From contig OZ241871.1 of NCBI GenBank assembly GCA_965202955.1, positions 124,001 through 188,000 on the forward strand: DNA of 64,000 nucleotides. Direction: 5' to 3'. The notes under the pieces were generated by a model, which searched no databases, was not told where the DNA came from, and worked only from the letters and a program-made list of their open reading frames with translations. Below, piece by piece: positions 16,606-25,567 of the stretch. A program made the position numbers and the translations under genes. The stretch comes from Bin5 sp034422415. Lineage in GTDB: Bacteria; Chloroflexota; Anaerolineae; Caldilineales; Caldilineaceae. Each line of letters starts with the position of its first letter. The stretch's first letter is position 1.

Positions 16606-17520
16606 GTGATCGCGACACAACGCCCCCGCATGGGACGGCTGGCCCGCTTCGAAGCCTTGGCCGGATACCTGGCGATCGCCCCCTGGTTTATCGGCTTCCT
16701 CGCATTTGAACTCGGACCCCTGCTCACCTCCCTCTATCTCAGCTTAACCAAGTTCGATGTTCTCACAACGCCCAAATGGGTGGGGTTCAAGAACTGGGAC
16801 AAAATGCTGTTCAACGATCCCCTCGTCTGGCACAGCCTCAAGGTCACCGCTATCTACTCCGTGGGCGCAGTCAGCCTGGGGCTGGTGCTTGGCCTGAGCT
16901 TGGCGTTGCTCCTCAACCAGGATGTCGGCGGCCTCTCCTTCTACCGGACCGTCTTCTACACGCCTGCCGTCGTCTCAGGCGCGGCCGTCGCCATGATGTG
17001 GCTGTTGTTGCTGAATCCTGAGGCCGGCGTCATCAATCGCATCCTGGCACTGATCGGAATCCCGGGACCTGCCTGGCTGTTTGATCGCACCTGGGCCCTG
17101 CCCGCCTTCATCGTCATGAGCATCTGGGGCGTCGGCGGCGGCATGGTCCTCTATCTGGCCGCCCTCCAGGGAGTGCCGACCGAACTCTACGACGCCGCCA
17201 TGATCGACGGCGCTGGCCCGTTTCCCAAGCTCTGGTTCGTCACCCTGCCGATGATCTCGCCGGTGATCTTCTTTAACCTGGTCATGGGCATCATCGGCTC
17301 ATTCCAGGTCTTTACCAGCGCCTTCATTATGACCAAGGGCGGCCCGGCCAACGCCACCTACTTCTTCGTGCTGGGCATCTATCTGAACGCATTCCAATTC
17401 CTGAAAATGGGGTACGCATCCGCCCTCGGATGGATGCTTGCTGTTATCATCCTGGTGCTGACCCTGGTCGCCTTCCGAAGTTCAGGCCGCTGGGTCCACT
17501 ATGAAGGGCAGATCAGATAA
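16606..17520 (+). CDS. ABC sugar transporter permease, MalF/UgpA-like
   Basis: 304 residues from GTG 16606, with GGAAGGA at 16590-16596. Six hydrophobic segments are visible, the first from YLAIAPWFIGFLAFELGPLL. The ATPase-coupling EAA loop is YDAAMIDGAGPFPKLWFVTLP. It pairs with the MalG-like gene 18 bases downstream. No binding protein or ATPase lies next to it; the family-1 binding protein at 2853 is the nearest candidate partner, and the ATPase may be a shared MsmX-type protein elsewhere. Confidence 0.9.
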   Translation: MIATQRPRMGRLARFEALAGYLAIAPWFIGFLAFELGPLLTSLYLSLTKFDVLTTPKWVGFKNWDKMLFNDPLVWHSLKVTAIYSVGAVSLGLVLGLSLALLLNQDVGGLSFYRTVFYTPAVVSGAAVAMMWLLLLNPEAGVINRILALIGIPGPAWLFDRTWALPAFIVMSIWGVGGGMVLYLAALQGVPTELYDAAMIDGAGPFPKLWFVTLPMISPVIFFNLVMGIIGSFQVFTSAFIMTKGGPANATYFFVLGIYLNAFQFLKMGYASALGWMLAVIILVLTLVAFRSSGRWVHYEGQIR

Positions 17521-17538
17521 GTTGAGGAGACCGGCCCA

Positions 17539-18489
17539 ATGACCGAGTCGACCTTCGACCGACCTGTGTCCGCTATAGACGCAGCGCAGCGGCAAAATAC
17601 GATTGCCAGAAGAGTTCGTACCGTCACCAAGCTGATCGTCCACCTGGTGTTGATTGTCGGCGGCTTCGCTGTGCTGATCCCGTTTTTCTGGATGGTATCC
17701 TCTTCGCTCAAGCCGGACTGGGAGATCTTCCAGATCCCGCCGGCCTGGATCCCTGAAGAGCCGCTCTGGCAGAACTATGCCATCGTCCTCACCGGCCAGC
17801 GTCCCGACGCCGAGGGGTCGCGCGCCGGACAAGGCTGGAGCTTTCTCGGCTTTGTGTGGAATACAGGCTACGTGACAGCATGGGTTATGCTCGGACGCCT
17901 CATCACCGCCTCGTTGGCAGCTTACGGCTTCGCCCGCCTCCGCTTCCCCGGCCGCAACATTCTTTTCATCGTCATGTTGGCGACGATGATGGTACCCGGC
18001 CACGTGACCATGATCCCCCTTTACATCATCTTCAAGTCCCTCAGAACACTTGACACATACTGGCCCCTGGTCCTCCCGGTCTGGTTCGGCGGCGGTGCCT
18101 TCTTCATCTTCCTGCTGCGCCAATTCATCAACAGCATTCCCGCCGACTACGACGACGCCGCACGCATCGACGGCTGCAGCTGGTTCGGCGTCTATTGGCG
18201 AATTATCCTGCCCATGATCAAACCGGCTCTCGGCGCTGTCGCCATCTTCTCCTTCATGGCCAGCTGGAACGACTTCATGGGGCCGCTCATCTACATCAGT
18301 TCGATGGACAAGTACACAGTCGCCATCGGACTGCATTTCTTCAAGAACAACGCCAGCCCCGCGGCCCGACCACTGTGGAACCTGATGATGGCCGCATCGG
18401 TCGTGGCTATGGTGCCGCCCCTCCTTCTCTTCTTCTTCGCCCAACGCTACTACATCCAGGGCATCGTCGTTTCCGGCATCAAGGGATAA
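17539..18489 (+). CDS. ABC sugar transporter permease, MalG/UgpE-like
   Basis: 316 residues from ATG 17539. Six transmembrane segments and the EAA loop DDAARIDGCSWFGVYWRIILP, followed by the MalG-type end QRYYIQGIVVSGIKG. The extracytoplasmic loop between the first two segments is longer than usual and includes ILTGQRPDAEGSRAGQGWSF. Forms the heterodimeric channel with the product of 16606. Confidence 0.9.
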   Translation: MTESTFDRPVSAIDAAQRQNTIARRVRTVTKLIVHLVLIVGGFAVLIPFFWMVSSSLKPDWEIFQIPPAWIPEEPLWQNYAIVLTGQRPDAEGSRAGQGWSFLGFVWNTGYVTAWVMLGRLITASLAAYGFARLRFPGRNILFIVMLATMMVPGHVTMIPLYIIFKSLRTLDTYWPLVLPVWFGGGAFFIFLLRQFINSIPADYDDAARIDGCSWFGVYWRIILPMIKPALGAVAIFSFMASWNDFMGPLIYISSMDKYTVAIGLHFFKNNASPAARPLWNLMMAASVVAMVPPLLLFFFAQRYYIQGIVVSGIKG

Positions 18490-18561
18490 CCTCCCCTTGC
18501 TACAGATGCGAGCCGTATTCGCCCTCCGCGTGAGTACGCGTTCGACTCCACCGAATCGCAA

Positions 18562-19419
18562 ATGTCCAAGACTGGTTTGACCCGCCGACGGTTCCTGCAG
18601 TCGCTCGCCGCAGCCGCATCGACCGGCGCGGCCGGCTTCGGATACGTCCGCGCGGTCGAGCCAGGCTGGTTGGACCTGGAGCTCGTTACCCTGACACTGC
18701 CGCGCCTCGCCGAACCACTGTCCGGCCTCCGAGTCGCCCAGCTATCCGACATCCATCTCAGCCGATACACCCCGCCCGAAAAACTGCTGGACGCCGTTGA
18801 GAAAGTCAACCGACTCCAGCCCGACCTCGTCGTGCTGACCGGAGACTATGTTGGTCGTGACGCCGCCTACGCAACCGGATTGATCGAGCCGCTGCGCCAG
18901 TTGCAGGAGCCCGCCTTCGCCGTCTACGGCAACCACGACCTCTGGAGCGACCGCGCCGCGGTAGGCGCCGCGCTGGCCGAAACGCCGGTCCGCCTCCTCG
19001 TCAACGAGAGCGTCGAAGCGGCTGCCGGCCTCACCATCGCCGGCATCGACGACGCTTGGTCCGGCGACCCGCAACCCAAAGTTGCGCTGCGCGCTGCGCC
19101 CCCCGGCAACACCAATCTGCTGCTCTGCCATGAGCCAGATTACATCGACAACCTGCGCGCCCTCGGCGCCCCTATCGCCCTGCAGCTCAGCGGCCACAGC
19201 CACGGCGGCCAGGTGCGGCTCCCCTCCAGGCGGCCCGACCGCGCCGGCATGCTCAGCCGGGCCCACATCTTGCCGCACATGGCACGCCGCTACCCGATCG
19301 GCCTTTACCGGGTCGGAAACCATCAGCTCTATACGAACCGAGGCCTGGGCGTCTGGCCCCTCCCTTACCGTTTCAACTGCCGCCCCGAAATCACTATCTT
19401 TACCCTTCGTCCGGCGTGA
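18562..19419 (+). CDS. Tat-exported metallophosphoesterase (YkuE-like)
   Basis: 285 residues from ATG 18562. The N terminus has a twin-arginine motif (TRRRFLQSL) and a hydrophobic, alanine-rich stretch, so export by Tat is likely. Calcineurin-like metal motifs are present in order: LSDIH, TGDYV, GNHD, a His in CHEPD and GHSHGGQ. YkuE-type members act outside the cytoplasmic membrane on phospholipid-linked or other phosphoesters. The gene stands alone between the permeases and ftsH. Confidence 0.87.
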   Translation: MSKTGLTRRRFLQSLAAAASTGAAGFGYVRAVEPGWLDLELVTLTLPRLAEPLSGLRVAQLSDIHLSRYTPPEKLLDAVEKVNRLQPDLVVLTGDYVGRDAAYATGLIEPLRQLQEPAFAVYGNHDLWSDRAAVGAALAETPVRLLVNESVEAAAGLTIAGIDDAWSGDPQPKVALRAAPPGNTNLLLCHEPDYIDNLRALGAPIALQLSGHSHGGQVRLPSRRPDRAGMLSRAHILPHMARRYPIGLYRVGNHQLYTNRGLGVWPLPYRFNCRPEITIFTLRPA

Positions 19420-19502
19420 GCGGGAAGCTGCCTTACTGCATCGCCGCCGCAACCGCGTAGAATAAGAGTAGAGCATCCTGGCAAAGACGATTCCCTTTCT
19501 GT

Positions 19503-19531
19503 TTGACCTGCGGTATTCGTTATGCTAGACT
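19503..19531 (+). promoter_or_regulatory. Predicted sigma70-type promoter for ftsH
   Basis: TTGACC at 19503-19508 and TAGACT at 19526-19531, spacer 17 bases. It lies in the 276-base gap after the metallophosphoesterase and gives a leader of about 155 bases. Confidence 0.6.
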
Positions 19532-19695
19532 CTCGATGAGAAGCAACGGTTCTGAGCAGGCTGCCTGAGCCGCGAGTGAGGTGTCGGAACTGTCATAAAT
19601 GTGTGAGGGACGGGGTGGGGCTTCCCCTGCCGTAAAACTCTCCAGGTCCTCGCACCATCCTTCAGTTCTTACCCTCCCCGGGCACAAGAGGAACT

Positions 19696-21660
19696 ATGGA
19701 TTCCAAACGAGTTCGAAACGGCATGATCTACATCCTTCTGGTCGTAGCTCTCGGCGCGTTTCTCTACATAATATTGAGCAATCAGGGCAACAATATCTCG
19801 GCGTCCGTGTCGATCGCTGAAGTCGCCTCGCTGGTGCGCAGCGGCAACGTGCAGGAACTCCACGTCGACGGTGATGAGGTAATCGCCTTCACTGGTGGCA
19901 AACTGATCGCCTCGCGCAAGGAAACAGGCGTCGGCCTCGTCGAAACACTTCAGAACCTGGGCGTAACCGAAGATCAGTTGTCCGCCGTCGATCTGCAGAT
20001 CGAAGCGCCCAGCGGGTGGGAAGTCTACGGCGGCATCCTCCTGGCCCTCCTGCCCATCATTTTGATCGCTGTCTTTTTCATATTCATTCTTCGACAGGCC
20101 CAGGGCGCCGGTAACCAGGCCTTCAGCTTCAGCAAGAGCCGGGCGCGCATGTTCACCGGCGACAAACCGACCGTCAATTTCAGCGACGTGGCCGGCAATG
20201 AAGAAGCAAGGCAGGACCTGGCAGAGGTCGTCGAATTCCTCAAAGAACCCCAAAAGTTCGCCTCGCTCGGCGCCCGCATCCCCAAGGGCGTTCTGCTGGT
20301 CGGCCCGCCCGGCACCGGCAAGACGCTGATGGCCAAGGCTGTCTCCGGTGAAGCCGGTGTCCCCTTCTTCAACATCAGCGGCTCCGAATTCGTCGAGATG
20401 TTTGTCGGCGTCGGCGCCAGCCGCGTACGCGACCTGTTCGAGCAGGCCAAGAAAAACTCGCCCTGCATCATCTTTATCGACGAAATCGACGCCGTCGGCC
20501 GCCATCGCGGCGCCGGTCTGGGCGGTTCCCACGATGAACGGGAGCAGACGCTCAACCAGATTCTCGTCGAAATGGACGGCTTCGATACCGATGTCAACAT
20601 CATCATCATCGCCGCCACCAACCGGCCCGACATTCTGGACCCGGCGTTGCTGCGACCCGGCCGCTTCGACCGCCGCGTCCTGATGGATTCGCCCGACGTC
20701 AAGGGCCGGCGCAAGATTCTCGACGTCCACGTAAAGGGCAAGCCGCTGGCGACCGACATTGACCTCGAAGTTGTCGCCAAGCAAACACCAGGCTTTGTCG
20801 GCGCAGACATCGAAAACCTGGTCAACGAAGCCGCCATCCTCGCCGCCCGCCGCAACCGGCGCTCAATCGGCCTGGCCGAATTCCAAGAGGCAATCGAACG
20901 CGTCATCGCAGGGCCCGAACGGCGCAGCCGCATCATGTCGCCCAAGGAAAAGGAGATCGTCGCCTACCACGAGGCCGGACACGCCGTCGCGATGCACGTC
21001 CTGCCCCAGCACGACCCCGTGCATAAGGTAACGATCGTGCCGCGCGGGATAGCAGGCGGCTACACAATGCCCCTGCCCGAAGAGGAATCCAATCTGAGCA
21101 CAAGAGATAAATCTCGCGACGAGCTGGCAGCCCTTTTGGGCGGACGAGTCGCCGAAGAGATCCGCTTCGACGATGTTACAACCGGCGCCAGCAACGACCT
21201 CGAACGCGTGACCAATATGGCCCGCATGATGATTACACAGTGGGGTATGAGCGAAGCGCTCGGGCCGATTCAATACGGCGAACGCGAGGAAATGGTCTTT
21301 CTCGGCCGCGGGATTGCCGAAACACGCAACTACAGCGACAAGGTCGCCCAGGAAATCGACGAAGAAGTGCGCAATCTGGTCGACGAAGCGCACCGCCGCT
21401 GTCACGAAATCCTGACATCCTACCAGGACCGGCTCGACGCAGTGGCTGCCGCCCTGCTCGAACACGAAACGCTGCACGCACCCGAATTCCAGGCGATCAT
21501 GCGCGGCAAAGACCCGTTCCAATCGGTTGACGGCCTCGAAGAGCCGCTGCCCAGCGGCACGCCTGCCTCCGATCGGGACGAAAACGACCTCTCACGCGAA
21601 GAGGACAACCGCGATCAAGAGCTGGGCCTGAGTGGGGGAACTTTGCCCGCGCCCGCCTGA
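19696..21660 (+). CDS. ftsH: ATP-dependent zinc metalloprotease FtsH
   Basis: 654 residues. Two N-terminal membrane segments (about residues 9-28 and 113-135) flank a periplasmic domain, followed by the AAA+ domain with Walker A GPPGTGKT near residue 203, Walker B IIFIDEID and the second-region-of-homology ATNRPDILDPALLRPGRFDRR. The zinc site HEAGH lies near residue 425. FtsH degrades misfolded and regulatory membrane and cytosolic proteins as a hexamer. The C-terminal tail after LHAPEFQAIM is acidic and low-complexity. Monocistronic by its own promoter and terminator. Confidence 0.97.
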   Translation: MDSKRVRNGMIYILLVVALGAFLYIILSNQGNNISASVSIAEVASLVRSGNVQELHVDGDEVIAFTGGKLIASRKETGVGLVETLQNLGVTEDQLSAVDLQIEAPSGWEVYGGILLALLPIILIAVFFIFILRQAQGAGNQAFSFSKSRARMFTGDKPTVNFSDVAGNEEARQDLAEVVEFLKEPQKFASLGARIPKGVLLVGPPGTGKTLMAKAVSGEAGVPFFNISGSEFVEMFVGVGASRVRDLFEQAKKNSPCIIFIDEIDAVGRHRGAGLGGSHDEREQTLNQILVEMDGFDTDVNIIIIAATNRPDILDPALLRPGRFDRRVLMDSPDVKGRRKILDVHVKGKPLATDIDLEVVAKQTPGFVGADIENLVNEAAILAARRNRRSIGLAEFQEAIERVIAGPERRSRIMSPKEKEIVAYHEAGHAVAMHVLPQHDPVHKVTIVPRGIAGGYTMPLPEEESNLSTRDKSRDELAALLGGRVAEEIRFDDVTTGASNDLERVTNMARMMITQWGMSEALGPIQYGEREEMVFLGRGIAETRNYSDKVAQEIDEEVRNLVDEAHRRCHEILTSYQDRLDAVAAALLEHETLHAPEFQAIMRGKDPFQSVDGLEEPLPSGTPASDRDENDLSREEDNRDQELGLSGGTLPAPA

Positions 21661-21710
21661 GTGGACCGAGCGTAGCGCAAACAAGGTAGCCCTCCGGCGC
21701 GTGCGCCTGG

Positions 21711-21737
21711 CCTCGCCCCACAGGGCGGGGTCTTCTC
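21711..21737 (+). terminator. Rho-independent terminator after ftsH
   Basis: CCTCGCCC at 21711-21718 pairs with GGGCGGGG at 21723-21730 (one G-U pair), loop CACA, then TCTTCTC. The U-tract is imperfect. Confidence 0.6.
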
Positions 21738-21786
21738 AAACCAGCGGCCCGCCGCTTTCCATTTGCTGGGAGATTCAGACCGAATC

Positions 21787-22545
21787 GTGTCCCGCCTCTT
21801 CTACTACCTTGACCACATGATGCTGGCCGGCGCCCCCGTAAGCCGCTGGGTAAACATCCTACTCCTCGCTATCGGCGCCTTGGCCGCCCTGGGGCTGGTC
21901 CCGGGCCAACGGTTGACGGCAACACTGTGCCTGCTCCTCCTGGCGGGCTTCTTCTGGCTCCGTCACCACTGGCGCAGCCGTGACTACGTCCGGTTTCAAG
22001 AGGCGCTGCTGCCGCAGATCACACACCAGGCGCTCGCCCCCTCCGACAAAGTGCCCATCCATGCCACCGGCTATTTCACCGTGGAGGGCAAGAACGAACG
22101 ATTCACCTGGTTGCAGGGCTATTTCCGCACCTTTGCAACGCGCGAACACGCCGTAATCTGCCTCGTACAGCCCAAACTGTTCCTGACGGCTCAGTGGCCC
22201 GAAAAAGATGTAGGAATGTGGTACGTCTTCTTCTTCCCCAGGTCGGTCCGCAATGTCCGCCACGGTACCGTCACGTTCGGGCGCTTAACGCAGCCGTGCG
22301 TGGCCGTCGAGCACGAGATTCACATCCCCAAAAAGGGACGTTTCAGCCGCGCGCGCACCTTGCACGAGACGGTCATCCTCGCCACCGACACCGAGGCCGA
22401 TTCCCTCAGGATCCTCGCCGACCTGCTCCACGACACGCACGCCGAAGAGGAAAAGGAAGAAGAGAAGCCGCCCCAGCCGGCAGCCGGTCCTTCCTCCAAC
22501 GGACAAGTCAACGTCCCGATCGGAGCCACCCGCCGCCTGGACTGA
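21787..22545 (+). CDS. Hypothetical membrane-anchored protein
   Basis: About 252 residues from GTG 21787 (a TTG at 21763 is possible; neither has an ideal ribosome site, though GGGAGA lies at 21768-21773). Two hydrophobic segments near the N terminus (VNILLLAIGALAALGLV and LTATLCLLLLAGFFWLRHH) are followed by a soluble, beta-rich domain that includes YFTVEGKNERFTWLQGYFRTFATREHAVICLV and a C-terminal Glu/Pro-rich tail. I do not recognise the family. It precedes the dCMP deaminase gene by 19 bases. Confidence 0.7.
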   Translation: MSRLFYYLDHMMLAGAPVSRWVNILLLAIGALAALGLVPGQRLTATLCLLLLAGFFWLRHHWRSRDYVRFQEALLPQITHQALAPSDKVPIHATGYFTVEGKNERFTWLQGYFRTFATREHAVICLVQPKLFLTAQWPEKDVGMWYVFFFPRSVRNVRHGTVTFGRLTQPCVAVEHEIHIPKKGRFSRARTLHETVILATDTEADSLRILADLLHDTHAEEEKEEEKPPQPAAGPSSNGQVNVPIGATRRLD

Positions 22546-22564
22546 TCCGGCGGCCAGACCCCGC

Positions 22565-23059
22565 ATGACATCACCCCAAGCCGCCCGTCCTTCGTGGGAC
22601 CAATACTTTCTGCAGATCGCATTCACCGTCGCCTCGCGCAGCACCTGCGATCGCGCCCATGTCGGCGCCGTCATCGTCCGCCGCAGGCGTATCCTCGCCA
22701 CCGGCTACAACGGCGCACCGACCGGCCTGCCCCACTGCGACGACATCGGCCATCTCATCATCGACGGCCACTGCGTCCGCCCCCTCCACGCCGAGCAGAA
22801 CGCCATCATCCAGGCCGCCCTCCACGGCGTCGGCACCGACGGCAGCATGATCTACGTCACGCACCAGCCCTGCCTGACCTGCGCCAAAATGATCATCAAC
22901 GCCGGCATCCAACGCGTCATCTACGCCGGGCAATACCCCGACGCCAACAGCCGCCGCTTCCTGCGGGAGGCCGGTGTCGCTCTCGTCCACTTGCCCGCGC
23001 GGCAAGTCGACGAAAATGGGGGCGTTGGTCCATACAACCCGGCAAACGGAGACCACTGA
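22565..23059 (+). CDS. dCMP/CMP deaminase family zinc enzyme (ComEB-like)
   Basis: 164 residues from ATG 22565. The zinc and catalytic motifs HAEQNAI and PCLTCAK are those of deoxycytidylate deaminases, as is the WDQYFLQIAFTVASRSTCDRAHVGAVIV start. It should convert dCMP to dUMP for thymidylate synthesis. A late-competence ComEB name is applied to homologues in Firmicutes, but no competence genes are nearby. Convergent with the leftward oligopeptide-type permease gene. Confidence 0.9.
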   Translation: MTSPQAARPSWDQYFLQIAFTVASRSTCDRAHVGAVIVRRRRILATGYNGAPTGLPHCDDIGHLIIDGHCVRPLHAEQNAIIQAALHGVGTDGSMIYVTHQPCLTCAKMIINAGIQRVIYAGQYPDANSRRFLREAGVALVHLPARQVDENGGVGPYNPANGDH

Positions 23060-23200
23060 AACGGGCGCATCCCACAACATTCCACCGACAAACTGAGCAG
23101 TAGAGACCAGCGGATCGCTATGTCGGCAATTGCCGAATGAACTTCCGTCGGGAAAAAAGCGTGGGTTTCGCGCTGCCTGTTCTGGACGGAGGCCAGACCT

Positions 23201-24178
23201 TCATCTCCCTGCCTCGCGCGGATTCAAGGCGTCGTTGAGGCCATCGCCGAGAAAGTTTATCGCCACGGTAGTGACTCCCAGGACCACGGCAGGCACTGTC
23301 GGCATCCAGGGATAGTCTCGCCAGAAGCGCATCGCGTTGTAAAGCATCGACCCCCAGCTTGGCAGTGGCGGCTGGATGCCCACCCCCAAAAAGCTCAACC
23401 CAGCTTCCAACATAATGGCCCCACTGAGTCCGAACGTCATCAGAACGATGATCGGCCCGATCGCATTGGGCAGGATGTGGCGCAACACAATCTGCGTCTG
23501 ATTCGCTCCGACCGACTTGGCCGCCGCGACGTAGTCTGACTCTCGAATAGACAGGATTTGACTCCGAACGAGACGCGCGCAGGCGGGCCAGAAGATGAGC
23601 GCAAGGCCGGCAAAGGTCAGAAAATAGCTGGCGTGGCTCACATTCCGAAGAAGAGGCCACTGCAGCTGAAGGTAGAGGCTGTGCATCGCCAATTCGAGCG
23701 GGCGCTTGAGAGTGGAATCGATCAGAATGGCCAGCAGAATCATAGGAATCGAACTGATCACATCGACGAGACGCATCACAATCACGTCGACCCAGCCTCC
23801 CAGATATGCGCCGAAAGCCCCCAGAATGGTCCCGATCAGAATTGACAACGCGGTCACCGACACAGCGATGCCTATCGCCGTTCTGGCGCCATAGACCACC
23901 CGGGCCAGATAGTCCCGTCCCAGTTCGTCTGTGCCCAACAGATGGTCGCGGCTGGGCAGGTCGAATGTTCGTGTCAGGTCTTGCTCGTAAAAGGTATAAG
24001 GTAAGAGGAATGGCCCCAGCAACGCGGTCAGCAACATGAATCCAGTGATGACGAGACCGACCATAGTCAGCTTGTTGCGCCTCATACGGCGCCAAGCGTC
24101 GCCCCACAGGCTGCGTCGGCGGCGGGAGGAGCTTGTCCTGCGGTGCGTTGGATCGAACGCTGCGGGCGCCACTCTCAC
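23201..24178 (-). CDS. Oligopeptide/dipeptide-type ABC transporter permease (OppC/DppC)
   Basis: 325 residues from GTG at 24178. An Arg-rich N terminus precedes the OppC_N segment (RMRRNKLTMVGLVI) and five further hydrophobic segments. HLLGTDELGRDYLARVVYGARTAIGIAV is the hallmark OppC/DppC entry, and the EAA loop is in DYVAAAKSVGANQTQIVLRHILPN. Last gene of the minus-strand set read from 30.7 kb. Members import peptides, nickel or, in many environmental bacteria, oligosaccharides; the neighbouring glycosidase favours the last (inference). Confidence 0.92.
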   Translation of the reverse strand: MRVAPAAFDPTHRRTSSSRRRRSLWGDAWRRMRRNKLTMVGLVITGFMLLTALLGPFLLPYTFYEQDLTRTFDLPSRDHLLGTDELGRDYLARVVYGARTAIGIAVSVTALSILIGTILGAFGAYLGGWVDVIVMRLVDVISSIPMILLAILIDSTLKRPLELAMHSLYLQLQWPLLRNVSHASYFLTFAGLALIFWPACARLVRSQILSIRESDYVAAAKSVGANQTQIVLRHILPNAIGPIIVLMTFGLSGAIMLEAGLSFLGVGIQPPLPSWGSMLYNAMRFWRDYPWMPTVPAVVLGVTTVAINFLGDGLNDALNPREAGR

Positions 24179-24496
24179 GCTTCAACCCCCGTACTTGCAC
24201 TGACAGCGGTCTGCTCTGACCGGGCCTCAGGCCGCACAAAGCCGTGGAAAGAGCACATTCGATCCGAGCCGCCAACTTGCTTGTGTAGATGAGCTAGTCG
24301 GCCCCTGAATTCACAGGAACTGACGCTTCAAGGGCAACAGTCTGTCGTATCCTGCCAGGTAAGCCCTCGTTGAAATATGAAATACCCCCGGTGCGCCGAA
24401 ACTTCAAACATCTGCTGTCGAATGAGGCTTACGCAGAAGCGCCATGTAGCTCGCCGACCCTAAGACGATTGGGACCGAACGCGGAATGTTGCCTGA
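24179..24496. other. Gap between the two permease genes
   Basis: About 318 bases separate the OppB-like and OppC-like genes, unusually long for such a pair. I see no supported ORF, terminator or promoter in it. Confidence 0.4.
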
Positions 24497-25435
24497 CTAG
24501 TCGAGCCGGACCCGCGGGTCCAGGATTGGGTAGATAAGATCGACTACGAGATTGCTGGCAACAACGAACATTGTGGCGATGATTGTCGTGCCTACGATTA
24601 GAGGGTAGTCGCGCCGGTTGACGCTCACGACAATCAGTTCACCAAAACCAGGCAATGCAAAGAGGCGCTCGATGAACACGGAGCCCACGATCAGGCCGTT
24701 AAGCAGCAGACCCAACTGCGTAACCACAGGCAACATGGCATTTCGGAGAATGTGACGGGTGACAACAAGCTTGACCGGGAGTCCCTTTGCATGGGCCGTG
24801 CGAACAAAGTCGCTCTTCAGCACCTCAAGGACCCCTGCCCGTGTCTGGCGTACGACGATGGCCAGGGGCCAGGTTCCTAGAAGAAGAGAGGGCAAGAACG
24901 CGTTGAAGTGAAACATACCCTTCCAACCAAAAGGCGGAGGAATCAGCTTCAGAACGATCACAAGCAGGATCAACAATATGGGGGCAATCACAAAGTGGGG
25001 CGTTGCGCGCAACATCAGGGCCGACCCTACGATCAGGTGATCGATACGGGTGTTGGCATTTAGGGCCGCCAGAATACCGAGCGGCACGCCAAATACTGTC
25101 ATGAGCACGAAAGCCCAGGCCGAAAGCTGCATCGTTACCGGCAAGGTCGCCCCTATGCTCTCAATAACTGGCTTTCGGGTCACCAAGGAACGGCCAAAAT
25201 CCCCCTGACCGAGCTGGAACAAATAGTCGGCAAACTGGACCAGAAACGGACGATCGAGGCCGTAATTGCGGCGAATGGCAGCGATCACTTCAGGGTCCGC
25301 GCGCGAAATTGCTTCGCCATACCTGATCTCAATCGGGTCACCCGCAGCATAGAACCCCATACTGAAGACCAGAAGTATAACGGCAACGACCACGGGAACC
25401 GTGAGGTATAGACGGCGAAGAGTATATTTCAGCAT
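24497..25435 (-). CDS. Oligopeptide/dipeptide-type ABC transporter permease (OppB/DppB)
   Basis: 312 residues from ATG at 25435. The first segment RRLYLTVPVVVAVILLVFSMGF, the IESIGATLPVTMQLSAWAFVLMTVFGVPLGI block and the EAA loop VLKSDFVRTAHAKGLPVKLVVTRHILRNAMLPV are typical of OppB/DppB. Six transmembrane segments are visible. It follows the binding-protein gene by 132 bases. No ATPase genes of the OppD/OppF type are in the window, so they must be supplied from elsewhere. Confidence 0.92.
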   Translation of the reverse strand: MLKYTLRRLYLTVPVVVAVILLVFSMGFYAAGDPIEIRYGEAISRADPEVIAAIRRNYGLDRPFLVQFADYLFQLGQGDFGRSLVTRKPVIESIGATLPVTMQLSAWAFVLMTVFGVPLGILAALNANTRIDHLIVGSALMLRATPHFVIAPILLILLVIVLKLIPPPFGWKGMFHFNAFLPSLLLGTWPLAIVVRQTRAGVLEVLKSDFVRTAHAKGLPVKLVVTRHILRNAMLPVVTQLGLLLNGLIVGSVFIERLFALPGFGELIVVSVNRRDYPLIVGTTIIATMFVVASNLVVDLIYPILDPRVRLD

Positions 25436-25567
25436 CTGCCCTTGCTTCGAAGCTCATAGCTGGCAATTGGCAGTCGGTGCGAAGGTGATACGCGGCGCGC
25501 GGACAGAGGTGCAACCTCCAAATCGCGCCCCGCGCATCACACAACGACTTAGCCGCTGGCAACCGGC

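Noticed and set aside
23118..24275. 385-codon minus-strand ORF overlapping the OppC-like gene
   Set aside because: Out-of-frame shadow of a clear permease; composition is Arg-rich and lacks any membrane segments.
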